In this document: in pieces, positions 53,018 through 63,273 of the stretch | Numbering within the stretch: position 1 is the first letter of the stretch | Layout of the letters: every line of letters starts with the position of its first letter | DNA from: Paraburkholderia kururiensis JCM 10599 = LMG 19447 | GTDB lineage: Bacteria; Pseudomonadota; Gammaproteobacteria; Burkholderiales; Burkholderiaceae | Assembly (NCBI RefSeq): GCF_003986935.1 | Contig: NZ_RJZE01000006.1 | Coordinates: 186,001-250,000 of the forward strand | Reading direction: 5' to 3' | DNA length: 64,000 nt | Notes under the pieces: model-generated | The model's database searches: none | What the model saw: only the letters and a program-made list of their open reading frames with translations | Told to the model about the DNA's origin: nothing | Program-made: the position numbers and the translations under genes

Positions 53018-55384
53018 TCAATAGTCCGCCCGCTCCCGGTCGATGCGCATTCCGCCATCGTGGCGATGGTGAGGCTCTTCGCTCGGCCGTTCTCGCGCGA
53101 TCCGCATCACATCCGGATTCGTCCGCACCCGTCGCATCACGTTCGCCAGATGGACGCGGTCGCTCACCTGGATCACAAAGCGAAGCAAGGTGGATTCCTG
53201 CGACAGGTCTTCATCCATCGCGATGTGAACGATGTTCGCGTCAGCGGACGTGATGTCGGCCGCCACGCGGGCGAAAACGCCCTTGGTGTTCTTGACCAGC
53301 ACCTTCACCGCTACATCGAACAGGCGACCCGGTTGCGGCGCCCAGGCGACGTCGATCCAGCGGCCGGGATCGCGACGGTGAATGCGCTGCGCGACGCGGC
53401 AATCCGTCGTGTGAATCGCCATACCAAGGCCGATGCCGATGTAGCCCATGATGTTGTCGCCCGGAATCGGGCGGCAACACGCCGAGAGTTGCACCGACAT
53501 GCCTTCAGTTCCCGTGATGACGACGGGCGGCGCATGCGGATGATGGGCGGCTTCGCCGCGCGGATGCTCGTCGTCATCCGCGTCGTGGCCGCTCATCAGC
53601 ACCTCGATGCGCTTGGCCATCACCGCGGCTACGCGGCGGCCAAGACCGATGTCGGCGAAGATTTCCTGGCGGTTCTTGTTGCCCGTCCATTGCACGAGCT
53701 TGTCCCACACCTCGGGTGTCACGTCCGCGAGCGCGTAGCCGTAGCCCTTGAGCGCCTGATCCACGAGCCGCTCGCCGAGCTGCACCGACTCCGTGAGCCG
53801 CATCGTCTTCAGGTAGTGGCGGATCGCCGAACGGGCCTTGCCCGTGCGCACGAAACCGAGCCACGCCGGATTCGGCTTCGAGTACGGCGCTGTGATGACC
53901 TCGACGATGTCGCCGCTCTTGAGCTCCGTGCGCAACGGCAGCAGCTCGTTGTTGATCTTCACGGCGACGCATTGATTGCCGAGGTCGCTGTGGATCGAAT
54001 ACGCAAAGTCGAGCGCCGTGGCACCGCGTGGCAGCGCCATGATCTTCGACTTCGGCGTGAACACGTAGACCGCATCCGGGAAGAGGTCGATCTTCACATG
54101 TTCGAGGAACTCGCTCGAATCGCCAGCTTCGCTCTGAATGTCGAGCAGCGACTTGAGCCACTGATGCGCACGTTTCTGCACATCATTGAGGTCGGCGCCA
54201 CCGTTCTTGTACATCCAGTGCGCGGCCACGCCGGCCTCGGCGATCTCGTGCATCTTGCGCGTACGCACCTGAAACTCGATCGGCGCGCCAAACGGCCCCA
54301 CCAGCGTCGTATGCAGAGACTGGTAGCCGTTCACCTTCGGAATCGCGATGTAGTCTTTGAACTTGCCGGGCACGGGCTTGTAGAGCGCATGCAGTGCGCC
54401 GATGCAGGTATAGCACTCGAGCGGCGTTTCCACGACGACGCGAAAACCGTACACGTCGAGCACCTGCGAGAACGACAGCTGCTTGTCGCGCATCTTCTTG
54501 TAGATGCTGAAGATGGTTTTCTCGCGGCCCGTAACTTCGGCTGAAATTTTCGCCTCGGCCAGTGCGCGTTGCACCGACTCCAGAATCTTGCTGACCACCT
54601 CGCGCCGGTTGCCGCGAGCCGCCTTCACGGCCTTTTCGAGCGTGGCGTAGCGATTCGGATTGAAGTTCGCGAAACTCAGGTCCTGCAACTCGCGATACGT
54701 ATTGTTCAGCCCCAGCCGGTGCGCAATGGGCGCATAGATGTCCAGCGTTTCGCGCGCCACGCGGCGGCGCTTTTCCATCGGCACGGCGCCGAGCGTACGC
54801 ATGTTGTGCAGCCGGTCGGCGAGCTTCACGAGAATCACGCGCACGTCGCGCGCCATCGCGAGCAGCATCTTGCGGAAGTTTTCCGCCTGCGCTTCCTCGC
54901 GATTGCGAAACTCCATCTTGTCCAGCTTCGAGAGGCCGTCCACCAGTTCGGCCACCTTCGCGCCGAAGCGCTCGGCGAGCTCGGCCTTGGTCACGCCCTG
55001 GTCTTCCATCACGTCGTGCAAAAGCGCCGCCATGATGGCTTGGGCGTCGAGCTTCCAGCCGGCGCAGATTTCCGCGACGGCAACCGGATGGGTGATGTAG
55101 GGTTCGCCGCTCTGGCGATACTGACCGAGGTGGGCCTCGTCGCTGAAATGGAACGCGGCCTTGACTTCCTTGATCTCGTCAGCGGCGAGATACGTGGAGA
55201 GCGCGCTCGTCAGGTTCGCGATGGAAACGACGCCGTGCTTGCGTGGCTGCTCCGGCGTGGCAGTCGGTCCGAAGAGGTGACGGAACGACTGTTCGAGGAC
55301 TGCGTCGATGTAGTTGCGTGCAGACGAACTCGTCTCGGTTTCCTGTTCCACTTCCGTGGCGGCGGGCGACGGTGTCGTGCTCAT
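53018..55384 (-). CDS. spoT: Bifunctional (p)ppGpp synthetase/hydrolase SpoT
   Basis: A 788-residue Rel/SpoT protein controlling the stringent response. The hydrolase HD domain is intact (HPVAVAEICAGWKLDAQAIMAALLHDVMED, VKLADRLHNMRTL). The synthetase domain has GREKTIFSIYKKM, DVYGFRVVV and YQSLHTTLVGPFG. A TGS domain (VYVFTPKSKIMALPRGATALDFAYSIHSDLG) and a C-terminal ACT domain follow. The start MSTTPSPAAT has GGAGG five bases upstream. It is downstream of rpoZ and gmk, the usual order, and upstream of the DUF2591 gene. Confidence 0.97.
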   Translation of the reverse strand: MSTTPSPAATEVEQETETSSSARNYIDAVLEQSFRHLFGPTATPEQPRKHGVVSIANLTSALSTYLAADEIKEVKAAFHFSDEAHLGQYRQSGEPYITHPVAVAEICAGWKLDAQAIMAALLHDVMEDQGVTKAELAERFGAKVAELVDGLSKLDKMEFRNREEAQAENFRKMLLAMARDVRVILVKLADRLHNMRTLGAVPMEKRRRVARETLDIYAPIAHRLGLNNTYRELQDLSFANFNPNRYATLEKAVKAARGNRREVVSKILESVQRALAEAKISAEVTGREKTIFSIYKKMRDKQLSFSQVLDVYGFRVVVETPLECYTCIGALHALYKPVPGKFKDYIAIPKVNGYQSLHTTLVGPFGAPIEFQVRTRKMHEIAEAGVAAHWMYKNGGADLNDVQKRAHQWLKSLLDIQSEAGDSSEFLEHVKIDLFPDAVYVFTPKSKIMALPRGATALDFAYSIHSDLGNQCVAVKINNELLPLRTELKSGDIVEVITAPYSKPNPAWLGFVRTGKARSAIRHYLKTMRLTESVQLGERLVDQALKGYGYALADVTPEVWDKLVQWTGNKNRQEIFADIGLGRRVAAVMAKRIEVLMSGHDADDDEHPRGEAAHHPHAPPVVITGTEGMSVQLSACCRPIPGDNIMGYIGIGLGMAIHTTDCRVAQRIHRRDPGRWIDVAWAPQPGRLFDVAVKVLVKNTKGVFARVAADITSADANIVHIAMDEDLSQESTLLRFVIQVSDRVHLANVMRRVRTNPDVMRIARERPSEEPHHRHDGGMRIDRERADY

Positions 55385-55502
55385 GTTCGCCTCCGTATCA
55401 GGTGAGTCGCAGGTTAGCCGCAGCGTGGCGCTCGAATGTCTGCACGCGGTGTGAATCAAATGGCAATCGCGGGTGCGATCAACGCGAGTGCCTGCGAGTG
55501 CC

Positions 55503-55706
55503 TTATACCGGCACCTTCTTCAGCATTTCGATCCCGACCTGGCCGGCCGCGATTTCGCGCAGCGCAACCACGGTGGGCTTGTCGCGGCTTTCAATCTTCG
55601 GCGTATGGCCTTGTGCCAGCTGACGGGCACGATAAGTGGCGGCGAGCGCCAGTTCAAAGCGGTTCGGAATCTGTTTGAGACAGTCTTCGACGGTGATGCG
55701 GGCCAT
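55503..55706 (-). CDS. rpoZ: RNA polymerase omega subunit
   Basis: A 67-residue polymerase subunit that helps fold beta-prime and forms part of the ppGpp-binding site. [30 protein letters not shown] is the family signature. It lies between gmk (36 nt upstream) and spoT, consistent with the gmk-rpoZ-spoT unit. Confidence 0.97.
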   Translation of the reverse strand: MARITVEDCLKQIPNRFELALAATYRARQLAQGHTPKIESRDKPTVVALREIAAGQVGIEMLKKVPV

Positions 55707-55742
55707 GTTGGTCTTCCTTCTCGATATGGTGTCTATTCTACC

Positions 55743-56447
55743 TTATGTGCCGGATGCGCCGGGCTGAGGCAGGTGAATGCCGAGCTGAACGAAGAGCTCC
55801 GTATGGCGTGCGTACTGGGACGCAAAACGCAGCCGCGTGGCAGCCACGAGGCAACGCAGTTCGGCAAGCGCGCGATCGAAGTTTTCGTTGATCACGACGT
55901 ACTCGGCTTCGGCCGCATGCGCCATCTCGCTGCCCGCTGCAAGCAGGCGCCGTGTGATGACGTTGGGCTCGTCCTGGCCACGCTTTTTCAGTCGTTCTTC
56001 AAGCGCTTCCAGCGACGGCGGCAGGATGAAAATTTCCACCGCGTTGCGAAACTGCTTCTTCACCTGCTGCGCGCCCTGCCAGTCGATTTCGAGCAGCACA
56101 TCGTGGCCGATCTTCATCTGCTCTTCGATCCACACGCGCGAGGTCGCGTAGTAGTTGCCATGCACCTCCGCGCTCTCGAGGAACTCGCCGGCCGCATGGC
56201 GCGCGAGAAAGTCGTCGACGGTCGTGAAGTGATAGTGCTCGCCGTCGCGTTCTTTCGAGCGGGGGGCACGCGTGGTGTACGAGATCGACAGACGAATCGC
56301 TTCGTCTTCTGCGAGAAGCGCGTTCACGAGCGTCGACTTGCCGGCGCCCGAGGGCGCCACCACCATGAAGAGATTGCCCGGATAAACGCCCGCGTACGGG
56401 TTGCGGCGCTTGCTCGAATCGGGGCTTTCGCTGCTTTGTCCGGTCAT
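55743..56447 (-). CDS. gmk: Guanylate kinase
   Basis: Phosphorylates GMP to GDP. The 234-residue protein has the P-loop APSGAGKST (residues 31-39), [19 protein letters not shown] (GMP-binding) and [16 protein letters not shown]. The N-terminal 25 residues are a hydrophilic extension common in Burkholderia. It follows yicC by 45 nt. Confidence 0.97.
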   Translation of the reverse strand: MTGQSSESPDSSKRRNPYAGVYPGNLFMVVAPSGAGKSTLVNALLAEDEAIRLSISYTTRAPRSKERDGEHYHFTTVDDFLARHAAGEFLESAEVHGNYYATSRVWIEEQMKIGHDVLLEIDWQGAQQVKKQFRNAVEIFILPPSLEALEERLKKRGQDEPNVITRRLLAAGSEMAHAAEAEYVVINENFDRALAELRCLVAATRLRFASQYARHTELFVQLGIHLPQPGASGT

Positions 56448-56492
56448 TGCCGAAGTCCTTCCGTCTATATCTGATTGTGTCTGCTGCTGCCG

Positions 56493-57416
56493 TTACTCGA
56501 GGTTTTGCACCTGCTCGCGCATCTGCTCGATGAGGAGCTTGAGCGTCATCGACGCATCCGCGAGTTCCTTGGCCGCCGCCTTCGAGCCCAGCGTGTTCGC
56601 CTCGCGATTCAGTTCCTGCATCATGAAGTCAAGCCGCTTGCCGACCTTGCCGCCCTTCTCGATGACGTGACGCGTTTCGTTCAGATGCGCGGTGAGCCGC
56701 GAGAGCTCTTCCGCGATATCGATGCGGATGCCGTACATCGTCACTTCCTGGCGGATGCGCTCGGCGATTTCCTCGCGCGACACGATGGTCGCCGGCTGGT
56801 CCGCCGCCGCGATACCCAGTGCCTCCTGCAGCCGCTCGACGATCTTCTGCTGATGCTTGGCAATCAGCTCCGGCACGAGCGGCGTGATGCGCGCGACGAT
56901 CGCTTCCATTTCCGTGACGTTGCCGAGCAGCATGGTGGCCAGTTGCGCGCCTTCGCGGGCGCGAACGTCGATCAGATCGGCAATGGCACGCTTGCCGCAT
57001 TCGAGCACCGCCTCGCGCAGCGTATCCGTCGAGATTTCGCTTTCCGTGAGCACGCCCGGCCAGCGCAGAATTTCGCCCGTGCGCAGGGGCCCCGCATCGG
57101 GGAACGCGGCGAGCACGGTGCGCTGCAGCACGGCCAGTTGTTCGAGCGAATCGCGGTTCAGCGCACCGGCGTTGGCGGCTTGCTCGCTGCGCTGCAGGTT
57201 GATGCGGATATCGACCTTGCCGCGCGAGAGCTTCGTCATGAGCATTTCGCGCAGCGTGGGCTCGCAGGCGCGCACGTCTTCAGGCATGCGAAAGTTCAGG
57301 TCGAGAAAGCGCGAGTTCACCGTGCGCAGTTCGACAGACACGCTCACGCCGCCGTTACCCTCGCCCGAGGTGAGTTCGCGCGTCGCGCTCGCATAGCCGG
57401 TCATGCTGTAGATCAT
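56493..57416 (-). CDS. yicC: YicC-family endoribonuclease
   Basis: A 307-residue protein: MIYSMTGYASATREL at the N-terminus, ELRTVNSRFLDLNFRMPE, then the conserved C-terminal GKRLDFMMQELNREANTLGSKA, which carries the acidic residues of the metal-dependent nuclease site. E. coli YicC was shown to be an RNase that acts with RhyB/PNPase on small RNAs; a role in RNA turnover is inferred. First gene of the yicC-gmk-rpoZ-spoT run and divergent from rph. Confidence 0.95.
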   Translation of the reverse strand: MIYSMTGYASATRELTSGEGNGGVSVSVELRTVNSRFLDLNFRMPEDVRACEPTLREMLMTKLSRGKVDIRINLQRSEQAANAGALNRDSLEQLAVLQRTVLAAFPDAGPLRTGEILRWPGVLTESEISTDTLREAVLECGKRAIADLIDVRAREGAQLATMLLGNVTEMEAIVARITPLVPELIAKHQQKIVERLQEALGIAAADQPATIVSREEIAERIRQEVTMYGIRIDIAEELSRLTAHLNETRHVIEKGGKVGKRLDFMMQELNREANTLGSKAAAKELADASMTLKLLIEQMREQVQNLE

Positions 57417-57647
57417 CGTTCGCCTCGCGAAAAGGCCGATGCGCGACGCCAGGATCGCGCATGGCGTTGGATGTGAGGCGCCCGGCGTGTACGAGACGCG
57501 GGGCGCGCAAGACTGACATTATCCCATTTTTGGCTACGAAGCCCGGCGCAGGCGGCACGCCGGGAAAAGGCCCGCGGTGGGGCGCCATTGCGCTTCTCCG
57601 AACGGCGCTAAAATGCGCAGTTCCCCTTCGCTTTCACACTCCCCACG

Positions 57648-58385
57648 ATGAACGACACCACGAAACGCCCGAGCGGCCGCCGTCCCGACCAGTTGCGCGA
57701 TGTACGCATCACGCGCCACTACACGAAGCACGCCGAAGGTTCGGTGCTCGTCGAGTTCGGCGACACGAAGGTGATCTGCACGGCCAGCGTGACGGAGCGC
57801 GTCCCCGAATTCCTGCGCGACCGCGGCCAGGGCTGGCTCACCGCCGAGTACGGCATGCTGCCGCGCGCCACGCACACGCGCAGCGACCGTGAAGCGGCAC
57901 GCGGCAAGCAGACCGGCCGCACGCAGGAAATCCAGCGGCTGATCGGCCGCGCGCTGCGCTCGGTGTTCGATCTCGAACGGCTCGGCGCACGCACCATTCA
58001 TCTCGACTGCGACGTGATCCAGGCCGACGGCGGCACGCGCACCGCGAGCATCACAGGCGCATTCGTCGCGGCGCATGACGCCGTCGCGAAGCTCCTCGCC
58101 ACGGGACGCATCGAAGCATCGCCCATCACGGATTACGTCGCGGCCATTTCGGTGGGCGTCTTCGACGGCGTGCCGGTGCTCGATCTGGACTACGACGAAG
58201 ACTCGCAATGCGATACCGACATGAACGTCGTCATGACGGGCGGCGGCGGTTTCGTCGAAATTCAGGGCACCGCTGAAGGCGTACCGTTCACGCGCGACGA
58301 GATGAACGCGCTGCTCGATCTCGCGCAGTCCGGCATCCGGTCGCTGATCGACATGCAAAAGGCCGCGCTGGAGAACGCCGCGTGA
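57648..58385 (+). CDS. rph: Ribonuclease PH
   Basis: A phosphorolytic 3'-5' exoribonuclease that trims tRNA 3' ends. The 245-residue protein starts [19 protein letters not shown] and has [52 protein letters not shown] (phosphate-binding) and [19 protein letters not shown]. It overlaps rdgB by four bases (GTGA). Full length and intact. Confidence 0.97.
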   Translation: MNDTTKRPSGRRPDQLRDVRITRHYTKHAEGSVLVEFGDTKVICTASVTERVPEFLRDRGQGWLTAEYGMLPRATHTRSDREAARGKQTGRTQEIQRLIGRALRSVFDLERLGARTIHLDCDVIQADGGTRTASITGAFVAAHDAVAKLLATGRIEASPITDYVAAISVGVFDGVPVLDLDYDEDSQCDTDMNVVMTGGGGFVEIQGTAEGVPFTRDEMNALLDLAQSGIRSLIDMQKAALENAA

Positions 58386-59029
58386 CGAACCAGAACGCTC
58401 AGACGCCGCACGCAACGAGCGACAGCACGCTCACGCGCGTGGTGCTCGCCTCGAACAACGCAGGCAAGCTGCGCGAATTCTCCGCACTGCTCGGCGCGGC
58501 CGGCATCGAGCTGGTGCCGCAAGGCGAGCTGGGCGTGCCGGAGGCCGAGGAGCCGCATCCCACGTTTGTCGAAAATGCGCTCGCCAAGGCGCGTCATGCG
58601 GCGGCGCTGACCGGCCTGCCCGCGCTCGCCGACGATTCGGGCCTGTGCGTGCGTGCCCTGCGTGGTGCGCCCGGCGTGTACTCCGCGCGCTATGCGCAGC
58701 TTGCGGGCGGCGAAAAAAGCGATGCGGCGAACAACGCCCGGCTCGTCGATCAATTGAAAGGACACGACGACCGTCGCGCCTACTACTACTGCGTGCTCGC
58801 GCTCGTGCGGCACGCTGAGGACCCGGAGCCGCTGATCGCCGAAGGCCGCTGGCACGGCCTCGTGCTCGACACGCCGCGCGGCGCGAACGGCTTCGGCTAC
58901 GATCCGTACTTCTTCGTGCCGGCGCTCAGCGCCACGGCGGCAGAGCTGGAGCCGGCCATCAAGAACGCGGCGAGCCATCGCGCCATGGCGTTGCGCCAAC
59001 TGCTCGCGCGACTGAAGGAGGAAGCGTGA
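58382..59029 (+). CDS. rdgB: dITP/XTP pyrophosphatase (RdgB/HAM1)
   Basis: Cleans non-canonical purine nucleotides from the pool. From the GTG start it is 215 residues, with [16 protein letters not shown], the substrate-binding [29 protein letters not shown] and GFGYDPYFF. The start overlaps the rph stop, the end overlaps the hemW GTG start (GTGA), so the three genes are translationally coupled. Confidence 0.97.
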   Translation: MTNQNAQTPHATSDSTLTRVVLASNNAGKLREFSALLGAAGIELVPQGELGVPEAEEPHPTFVENALAKARHAAALTGLPALADDSGLCVRALRGAPGVYSARYAQLAGGEKSDAANNARLVDQLKGHDDRRAYYYCVLALVRHAEDPEPLIAEGRWHGLVLDTPRGANGFGYDPYFFVPALSATAAELEPAIKNAASHRAMALRQLLARLKEEA

Positions 59030-60240
59030 GCGCCGCGGCGACGAGCGCGAACGTCGTAGGCGCGTTCACGATGCCGGGCCGCATTCGCCTTACCTCGCTG
59101 CCGCCACTGGCGCTGTACGTGCACTTCCCCTGGTGCGTGCGCAAGTGCCCGTATTGCGACTTCAATTCGCACGAATGGAAGGGCGACCAGTTTCCCGAGA
59201 ACGACTATCTCGACGCCCTGCGTGCCGATCTCGAACAGGCGCTGCCGCTCGTGTGGGGCCGTCAGGTGCATACGGTGTTTATTGGTGGCGGCACGCCAAG
59301 TCTGCTGTCGGCCGCCGGGCTCGACCGGCTGCTCTCCGACGTGCGCGCGCTGCTGCCGCTGGACGCCGACGCCGAAATCACCCTCGAAGCGAACCCCGGC
59401 ACGTTCGAAGCGGCGAAGTTCGCGCAGTTTCGCGCGAGCGGCGTGAACCGGCTCTCGGTGGGCATCCAGAGCTTCAACGAGGCCCACCTCAAGGCGCTGG
59501 GGCGCATTCACGATGCCGCACAGGCGCGCCATGCCGTCGAAGTGGCGGCGAACACGTTCGACAATTTCAATCTCGACCTGATGTTCGCCCTACCGCAACA
59601 GACGCTGGCCGAATGTCAGGCCGACATCGGAACGGCGCTCGCGTTTGCGCCGCCGCATCTGTCGCTGTACCACCTGACGCTCGAGGCGAACACGCTGTTC
59701 GCGAAGTTTCCGCCGGCGCTGCCCGACGACGACGCGTCCGCGGACATGCAGGACTGGATTCACGAGCACATGGCCGCCGCGGGTTACGGACACTACGAGG
59801 TCTCGGCGTACGCAAAACCGAATCGGCAGTGCAAGCACAACCTCAATTACTGGCGCTTCGGCGACTACCTGGGCATCGGCGCGGGCGCGCACACGAAGCT
59901 CTCGTTTCCGCATCGCGTGCTGCGGCAGGCGCGCTACAAGCATCCGGCCACATTCATCGAGCAGGCGCGTGCCGGCACGCCGGTGCAAGAGGAACACGAG
60001 GTGGGCCCGCACGATCTGCCCTTCGAGTTCATGCTCAACGCGCTGCGCCTCGTGGAAGGCTTTCCGGTGCATCGCTTCGTCGAGCGCACGGGGTTGCCCA
60101 TGACGTCGATCGAGCCCGCGCTTGAGGAAGCCGAACAACGCGGCCTCATCGCGCGCGACCACGAAACGATTGCCCCGACACCGCTCGGGCAGCGCTTCCT
60201 GAACGACCTGCAGGCGCTCTTTCTCAAAGACGACGCGTAA
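59026..60240 (+). CDS. hemW: Radical SAM heme chaperone HemW
   Basis: A 404-residue radical SAM protein that carries heme to respiratory enzymes. The 4Fe-4S motif is C-VRK-C-PY-C (LYVHFPWCVRKCPYCDFNSHE). It has GGGTPSLL and EANPGTFE for SAM binding, and RFGDYLGIGAGAHTKLS characteristic of HemW as opposed to HemN. GGAGG lies five bases before the GTG start. It was long annotated as an oxygen-independent coproporphyrinogen oxidase. Confidence 0.95.
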   Translation: MSAAATSANVVGAFTMPGRIRLTSLPPLALYVHFPWCVRKCPYCDFNSHEWKGDQFPENDYLDALRADLEQALPLVWGRQVHTVFIGGGTPSLLSAAGLDRLLSDVRALLPLDADAEITLEANPGTFEAAKFAQFRASGVNRLSVGIQSFNEAHLKALGRIHDAAQARHAVEVAANTFDNFNLDLMFALPQQTLAECQADIGTALAFAPPHLSLYHLTLEANTLFAKFPPALPDDDASADMQDWIHEHMAAAGYGHYEVSAYAKPNRQCKHNLNYWRFGDYLGIGAGAHTKLSFPHRVLRQARYKHPATFIEQARAGTPVQEEHEVGPHDLPFEFMLNALRLVEGFPVHRFVERTGLPMTSIEPALEEAEQRGLIARDHETIAPTPLGQRFLNDLQALFLKDDA

Positions 60241-60315
60241 GGCGCGGCGCTACGTTCTGATGCCCAGCCTGACCATGCTGTCGGACGGCGGTTCCAGGTT
60301 ACAATGCCGGGCTTC

Positions 60316-60405
60316 GGAGGTGTGGCAGAGCGGTTGAATGCACCGGTCTTGAAAACCGGCGAAGGGGCAACCCTTCCGTGAGTTCGAATCTCACCGCCTC
60401 CGCCA
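60316..60405 (+). tRNA. tRNA-Ser (anticodon TGA)
   Basis: A 90-nt class II tRNA: acceptor GGAGGTG/CGCCTCC, anticodon stem CCGGT/ACCGG with loop CTTGAAA (anticodon TGA), a long variable arm GCGAAGGGGCAACCCTTCCG, T-arm GAGTTCGAATCTC, and CCA encoded. TACAAT at 60300-60305 is a plausible -10 box. Confidence 0.97.
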
Positions 60406-60419
60406 GAACGTCGACAACT

Positions 60420-60442
60420 ACGGGCCGCCAGGCCCGTTTTTG
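60420..60442 (+). terminator. Terminator of tRNA-Ser
   Basis: ACGGGCC-GCCA-GGCCCGT followed by TTTT, 15 nt past the tRNA. Confidence 0.85.
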
Positions 60443-60701
60443 CTTTCTGGCCTCGCCTTTTTCCGCTCTTTCCATCCGCGCTCGCGCGCTCTCCAACCGT
60501 GGGCACGCGACGCATGCGGCTCCCCACTAAAGCGCCGCGCCTGCCCTGATCACATCGCGGCCATCGTTGAGCTTCGCCCCCGCCTGCTTCGCCGATATCC
60601 GTATTGCCCCGGTTTGAACATTGTCGAAATGCCGTGTGAAATGAGCCTGTTCCACAGGAAGTCCTTACAAACTTTTCGACAATCACAATCAAGAGGCCCA
60701 C

Positions 60702-62099
60702 GTGTCAGAACAACAATCGGCGGAAATTGCTGCGCGCATCGACCGCCTGCCCCCCTCACGCACCGTGTGGACGATGGTGATCCTGATCTCCCTCGGCGGC
60801 GTCTTCGAGTTCTACGACCTGTTCTTCACCGGCTACGTGGCGCCAGGCATGGTGGAGTCCGGACTGTTCAAGCCGGAATCGCTCGGCTTCTTCGCGGCGC
60901 TCCAGCCGCTCGCGGTCGCGGGCTTCGGCACCTTTGTCTTCTCCACGTTTGCAGGCCTGTGGATTGGCGCCCTCGTCTTCGGTTTCGTCGCGGACCGCTT
61001 CGGGCGGCGCTTCATCTTCACCTGGTCGCTGGTTTGGTACATGGTCTGCACGGCGATCATGGCGTTCCAGACGACGGGTCTCGAACTCAACATCTGGCGC
61101 CTGATCGCGGGCATCGGTATCGGCGTCGAGCTCGTCACCATCGACTCGTACATCTCCGAGCTGATCCCGAGCGCCGAACGCGGACGCGCGTACGCCACCA
61201 ACCAGTTCATCACGTTCCTCGTGGTGCCGGTGGTCGCGTTCCTCGCCTATGCGCTGAAGGGCACACACCCGTTCGGCCTCGACTACTGGCGCGTCGTGAT
61301 CCTGATCGGGACAGTGGGCGCGCTCCTCGTGTGGATCATTCGCCGCAACGTGCCGGAAAGCCCGCGCTGGCTCGCCCGCCACGGCCGGTTCGAAGAGGCT
61401 GGACGCATCGTGGCCGACATCGAACGCCGGGTGGCCGCCGAGAAAGACATCACGCTGCCGCCGCCCCAGCCGGCGCGGCCCGAGAAGGAAGGCCGCGGCT
61501 CCTACGCCGAAATCTTCGGCCCGCTCTACCTGAAACGCACGATCATCCTCTCAGTGTTCAACATGGCCCAGGTGATCGGCTTCTACGGCTTCGCCGCGTG
61601 GGTCCCGACGCTGCTGATTCACCGCGGCATCCACGTGACGGCGAGCCTCGAATACGCGTTCATCATCGCCATCGCCAATCCGTTCGGACCGCTGCTCGGC
61701 ACCTGGTTCGCCGACCGGCTGGAGCGCAAGACGCAGATCTGCGCGGGCCTCTTCGTGATGGGCATCGTCATCGCGATCTTCTCGCAGACGTCCGAGCCCT
61801 GGCTGCTGATCGCGCTCGGCGTGGTGTTCACGCTGGCCTCGAACATCATGTCGTATGCCTACCACGGCTACCAGGCCGAGCTGTATCCCACGCGCGTGCG
61901 CGCCCGCGCCGTGGGCTTCGTCTATTCGTGGAGCCGGATCTCCGCCGCGTTCGCGGGGCTCGCCATCGGCATCCTGCTGCATCTGTACGGCGTGCCGGGC
62001 GTCGCGGTGTTCATTGGGGCGTCCATGGTGGTCGGCATCTGCATGATTCTGCTCGGGCCGTCCACGCGGGGTCAGGCGCTCGAGTCGATCAACCATTGA
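60702..62099 (+). CDS. MFS transporter (sugar/metabolite:H+ symporter type)
   Basis: A 465-residue, 12-helix carrier. Segments include LGGVFEFYDLFFTGYVAPGM (helix 1), FGFVADRFGRRFIF (motif A), GIGIGVELVTIDSYISELIPSAERGRA (motif B region with the ELxP...RG loop), a ~60-residue central loop, and YQAELYPTRVRARAVGF near helix 10. The start is GTG with GAGG five bases upstream. Substrate unknown; not linked to a catabolic operon. The upstream 260 nt after tRNA-Ser contain its promoter, not clearly identifiable. Confidence 0.85.
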   Translation: MSEQQSAEIAARIDRLPPSRTVWTMVILISLGGVFEFYDLFFTGYVAPGMVESGLFKPESLGFFAALQPLAVAGFGTFVFSTFAGLWIGALVFGFVADRFGRRFIFTWSLVWYMVCTAIMAFQTTGLELNIWRLIAGIGIGVELVTIDSYISELIPSAERGRAYATNQFITFLVVPVVAFLAYALKGTHPFGLDYWRVVILIGTVGALLVWIIRRNVPESPRWLARHGRFEEAGRIVADIERRVAAEKDITLPPPQPARPEKEGRGSYAEIFGPLYLKRTIILSVFNMAQVIGFYGFAAWVPTLLIHRGIHVTASLEYAFIIAIANPFGPLLGTWFADRLERKTQICAGLFVMGIVIAIFSQTSEPWLLIALGVVFTLASNIMSYAYHGYQAELYPTRVRARAVGFVYSWSRISAAFAGLAIGILLHLYGVPGVAVFIGASMVVGICMILLGPSTRGQALESINH

Positions 62100-62117
62100 G
62101 AACGCATTGCACGGAAC

Positions 62118-62145
62118 GCCGGACGAGCGCAAAGGCCCGTCCGGC
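62118..62145 (+). terminator. Hairpin after the MFS gene
   Basis: GCCGGACG, a 12-nt loop and CGTCCGGC form a perfect eight-pair stem 18 nt after the stop, but no T-run follows. Confidence 0.4.
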
Positions 62146-62287
62146 GGGCGAACGGGGCAGAAACGGCATAGAAACACCGTTGGAATGGAACCAGCAAGCG
62201 CTGCAAGGACGCAACGGCGGCGCACGCACATCTAGGTGAAAACCCTTAGATCCGGTATCATGGCGGGCAGTCCTGGAAGATACCGCC

Positions 62288-62500
62288 ATGCCCGCCCGTT
62301 TTCAGCTTGTTGAAAGAATCGCGTTTTCGCTCGTCGTGCTCGCCGCGCTTCTCTGCTCGGCCTTCATCGCGTACGAAAGTTCGCCCGAATTCCGCTTCGG
62401 TCTGCATGAAGGCAAGGAGCTCGTCCTGAAGAGCACGGAGTACTCGTACATGTGCGCCTCGGCGATGAGCCAGCCCTGCGCGCAGATGCCTGTCGAGTGA
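62288..62500 (+). CDS. Small single-pass membrane protein of unknown function
   Basis: 70 residues. MPARFQLVERIAFSLVVLAALLCSAFIAYES gives one hydrophobic helix (about residues 10-28), followed by a ~40-residue outside part with Cys in YMCASAMSQPCAQMP. Not recognised. GGAAG lies upstream. Called on composition and the clear membrane segment. Confidence 0.6.
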   Translation: MPARFQLVERIAFSLVVLAALLCSAFIAYESSPEFRFGLHEGKELVLKSTEYSYMCASAMSQPCAQMPVE

Positions 62501-62742
62501 TTCACGGCGTCGGCACGTCGCTTCTCGTCACGCGACGCTAATCATCCGCTCAAGCCATTCACGGCTGAGCTCAACACCCGATCTTTTTGTTGCCTGCAGG
62601 CGCACCTCGCCGAAGCGCGAGCCGCTCTGTACGTCATCGCTCATTGCGCACGCTTCAACGAAGTCGCGCAGGGCGAATGCGGATTGCAACCGCACGAATT
62701 TGACCTAGCATCGAATTACGTTCGGCACCTGAGCTTCTGGCG

Positions 62743-63273
62743 ATGCGCCCTTGCGTACGTCACCTTCATTGCTTCATTACGGCTTGTGCGCGAGGCCTGC
62801 CGCGCGTCACCCGCGGCGCGACCGCCCTGGTATTCGCCCTCGCCGTGTCGGCCTGCAACTTTACGGTCACGCCACCGGGCCGTCCGGCACTCATCACACC
62901 GCCCGCCGCCGTCAACAGCCTCACGCTGGACCAGTACCGGTCCGCCGTCGCCCAACGCATTCTCGAACGCAATCCGTCCTACGTGCTGCATGGTTCGCCG
63001 CAAGCGATGCTGCGCTCTCTCGTAGTGGTCTCGTTCACCGTGGATAGCCGCGGCGGCGTCGTGACGGAGTCGGTATATCGCACCAATGGCGACGACGAAG
63101 CGGAGAGCACCGCGCTCGCCACCCTCAAGCGCGCCTCGCCGCTGCCGCAGCCACCTTCGAAGCTGCTCAATACGCGCGGCCAGCTCGAACTGATGGAAGA
63201 CTGGCTTTTCAACGACAACGGCAAGTTCCAGTTGCGCACGCTCGCCTCGCCGCAGGCCCGGAATTTCAACTGA
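62743..63273 (+). CDS. TonB C-terminal-like lipoprotein
   Basis: A 176-residue protein with an N-terminal basic region, a hydrophobic stretch and a lipobox ALAVSAC (Cys38). The remainder resembles a TonB-family C-terminal domain: LRSLVVVSFTVDSRGGVVTESVYRTNGDDEAESTALATLKRASPLPQPP. The YRTNG-E-AL-ALKRASPLP pattern is the usual V-SSG-LD-AAL-AVRRASPFP motif. The start is uncertain; the 20 residues before the hydrophobic stretch are long for a lipoprotein signal. ExbB/ExbD are not nearby, so energy transduction is not implied. Confidence 0.8.
   Translation: MRPCVRHLHCFITACARGLPRVTRGATALVFALAVSACNFTVTPPGRPALITPPAAVNSLTLDQYRSAVAQRILERNPSYVLHGSPQAMLRSLVVVSFTVDSRGGVVTESVYRTNGDDEAESTALATLKRASPLPQPPSKLLNTRGQLELMEDWLFNDNGKFQLRTLASPQARNFN

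Noticed and set aside
60440..62239. Long plus-strand frame overlapping the MFS gene
   Set aside because: It is a shifted-frame shadow of the 60702-62099 gene: Arg/His/Pro-rich, no membrane segments, no ribosome-binding site.
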